13,933 nt of DNA. Source: an uncultured Lachnospiraceae bacterium. GTDB lineage: Bacteria > Bacillota > Clostridia > Lachnospirales > Lachnospiraceae. The position numbers were made by a program, and so were the translations under genes. Position 1 is the first letter of the stretch, and every line of letters begins with the position of its first letter. The stretch lies in assembly GCA_910588755.1 (NCBI GenBank), contig CAJUQZ010000123.1, positions 1 through 13,933 of the forward strand, in the 5' to 3' direction. Shown piece after piece: positions 13,900 to 13,933 of this stretch. The notes beneath the pieces were generated by a model. It made no database searches and was not told the origin of the DNA. It was given only the letters and a program-made list of their open reading frames with translations.

Positions 13900-13933
13900 A
13901 AAATTATAACGAGGCTAATGATTTTAGGCTTAA

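Noticed and set aside
1..13933. CRISPR arrays, tRNA/rRNA genes, integrase or insertion-sequence genes
   Set aside because: No regularly spaced repeats, cloverleaf with a CCA-like end, or transposase/integrase motif was seen on either strand.

Overview
The window reads as accessory and regulatory DNA of a low-to-mid GC Gram-positive gut-type anaerobe, most likely Lachnospiraceae or a related Clostridia. This is inferred from strong AGGAGG-type ribosome sites, a YtrA-type GntR regulator with a BcrA-like ABC pair, two ECF sigma / DUF4179 pairs and an XRE protein with a C-terminal membrane helix. Almost everything is on the minus strand, so the gene order below runs from high to low coordinates. 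No rRNA, tRNA, CRISPR array, integrase or complete insertion sequence was seen.

Right end (13899-12595): the C-terminal part of an ECF-like sigma factor whose region 2 is missing or out of frame, followed 15 nt later by a DUF2461 gene. A 16-bp stem with a U-rich tail (12429-12485) probably ends this unit. Next come two tandem sigma/anti-sigma modules: ECF sigma (12220-11681) with DUF4179 protein (11691-10510), and ECF sigma (10130-9603) with DUF4179 protein (9613-8441). In both modules the downstream gene starts 11 nt inside the sigma gene. The second module has a good ECF-type promoter (TGAAACC, 16 bp, CGTCTAA), so it probably autoregulates. The first has a housekeeping-type promoter with a possible ECF promoter overlapping it.

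Middle (8400-4144): a strong hairpin separates the sigma modules from a second transcription unit with its own promoter (8286-8257). It has a roughly 195-nt leader that can fold into several stems, including a three-way junction. The genes are a SMI1/KNR4 (SUKH) immunity-type protein, an Imm7-type immunity protein, a pentapeptide-repeat-like protein with a non-ATG start, a GHRGCGKST-type P-loop ATPase broken by one missing A, and an unrecognised 253-residue protein overlapping the end of the ATPase gene. The first two point to a toxin-less polymorphic-toxin immunity cluster. The ATPase plus its partner could be a two-gene conflict or defence module, now interrupted.

Left part (4149-1): the only plus-strand gene is an ABC-exporter nucleotide-binding domain without its membrane domain or Q-loop glutamine, probably a remnant. 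Then follow an XRE regulator with a C-terminal membrane helix, a short 3' gene fragment with its own terminator, and a tight three-gene operon: a YtrA-type GntR regulator, an ABC ATPase and an ABC-2 permease. That operon has a clear promoter whose -10 lies inside a perfect 19-bp inverted repeat, a likely autoregulatory operator. The window ends inside an OmpR-type response regulator gene.

Most calls rest on motifs, overlaps and ribosome sites seen directly. Family names come from recognition of conserved patterns, without a database search.
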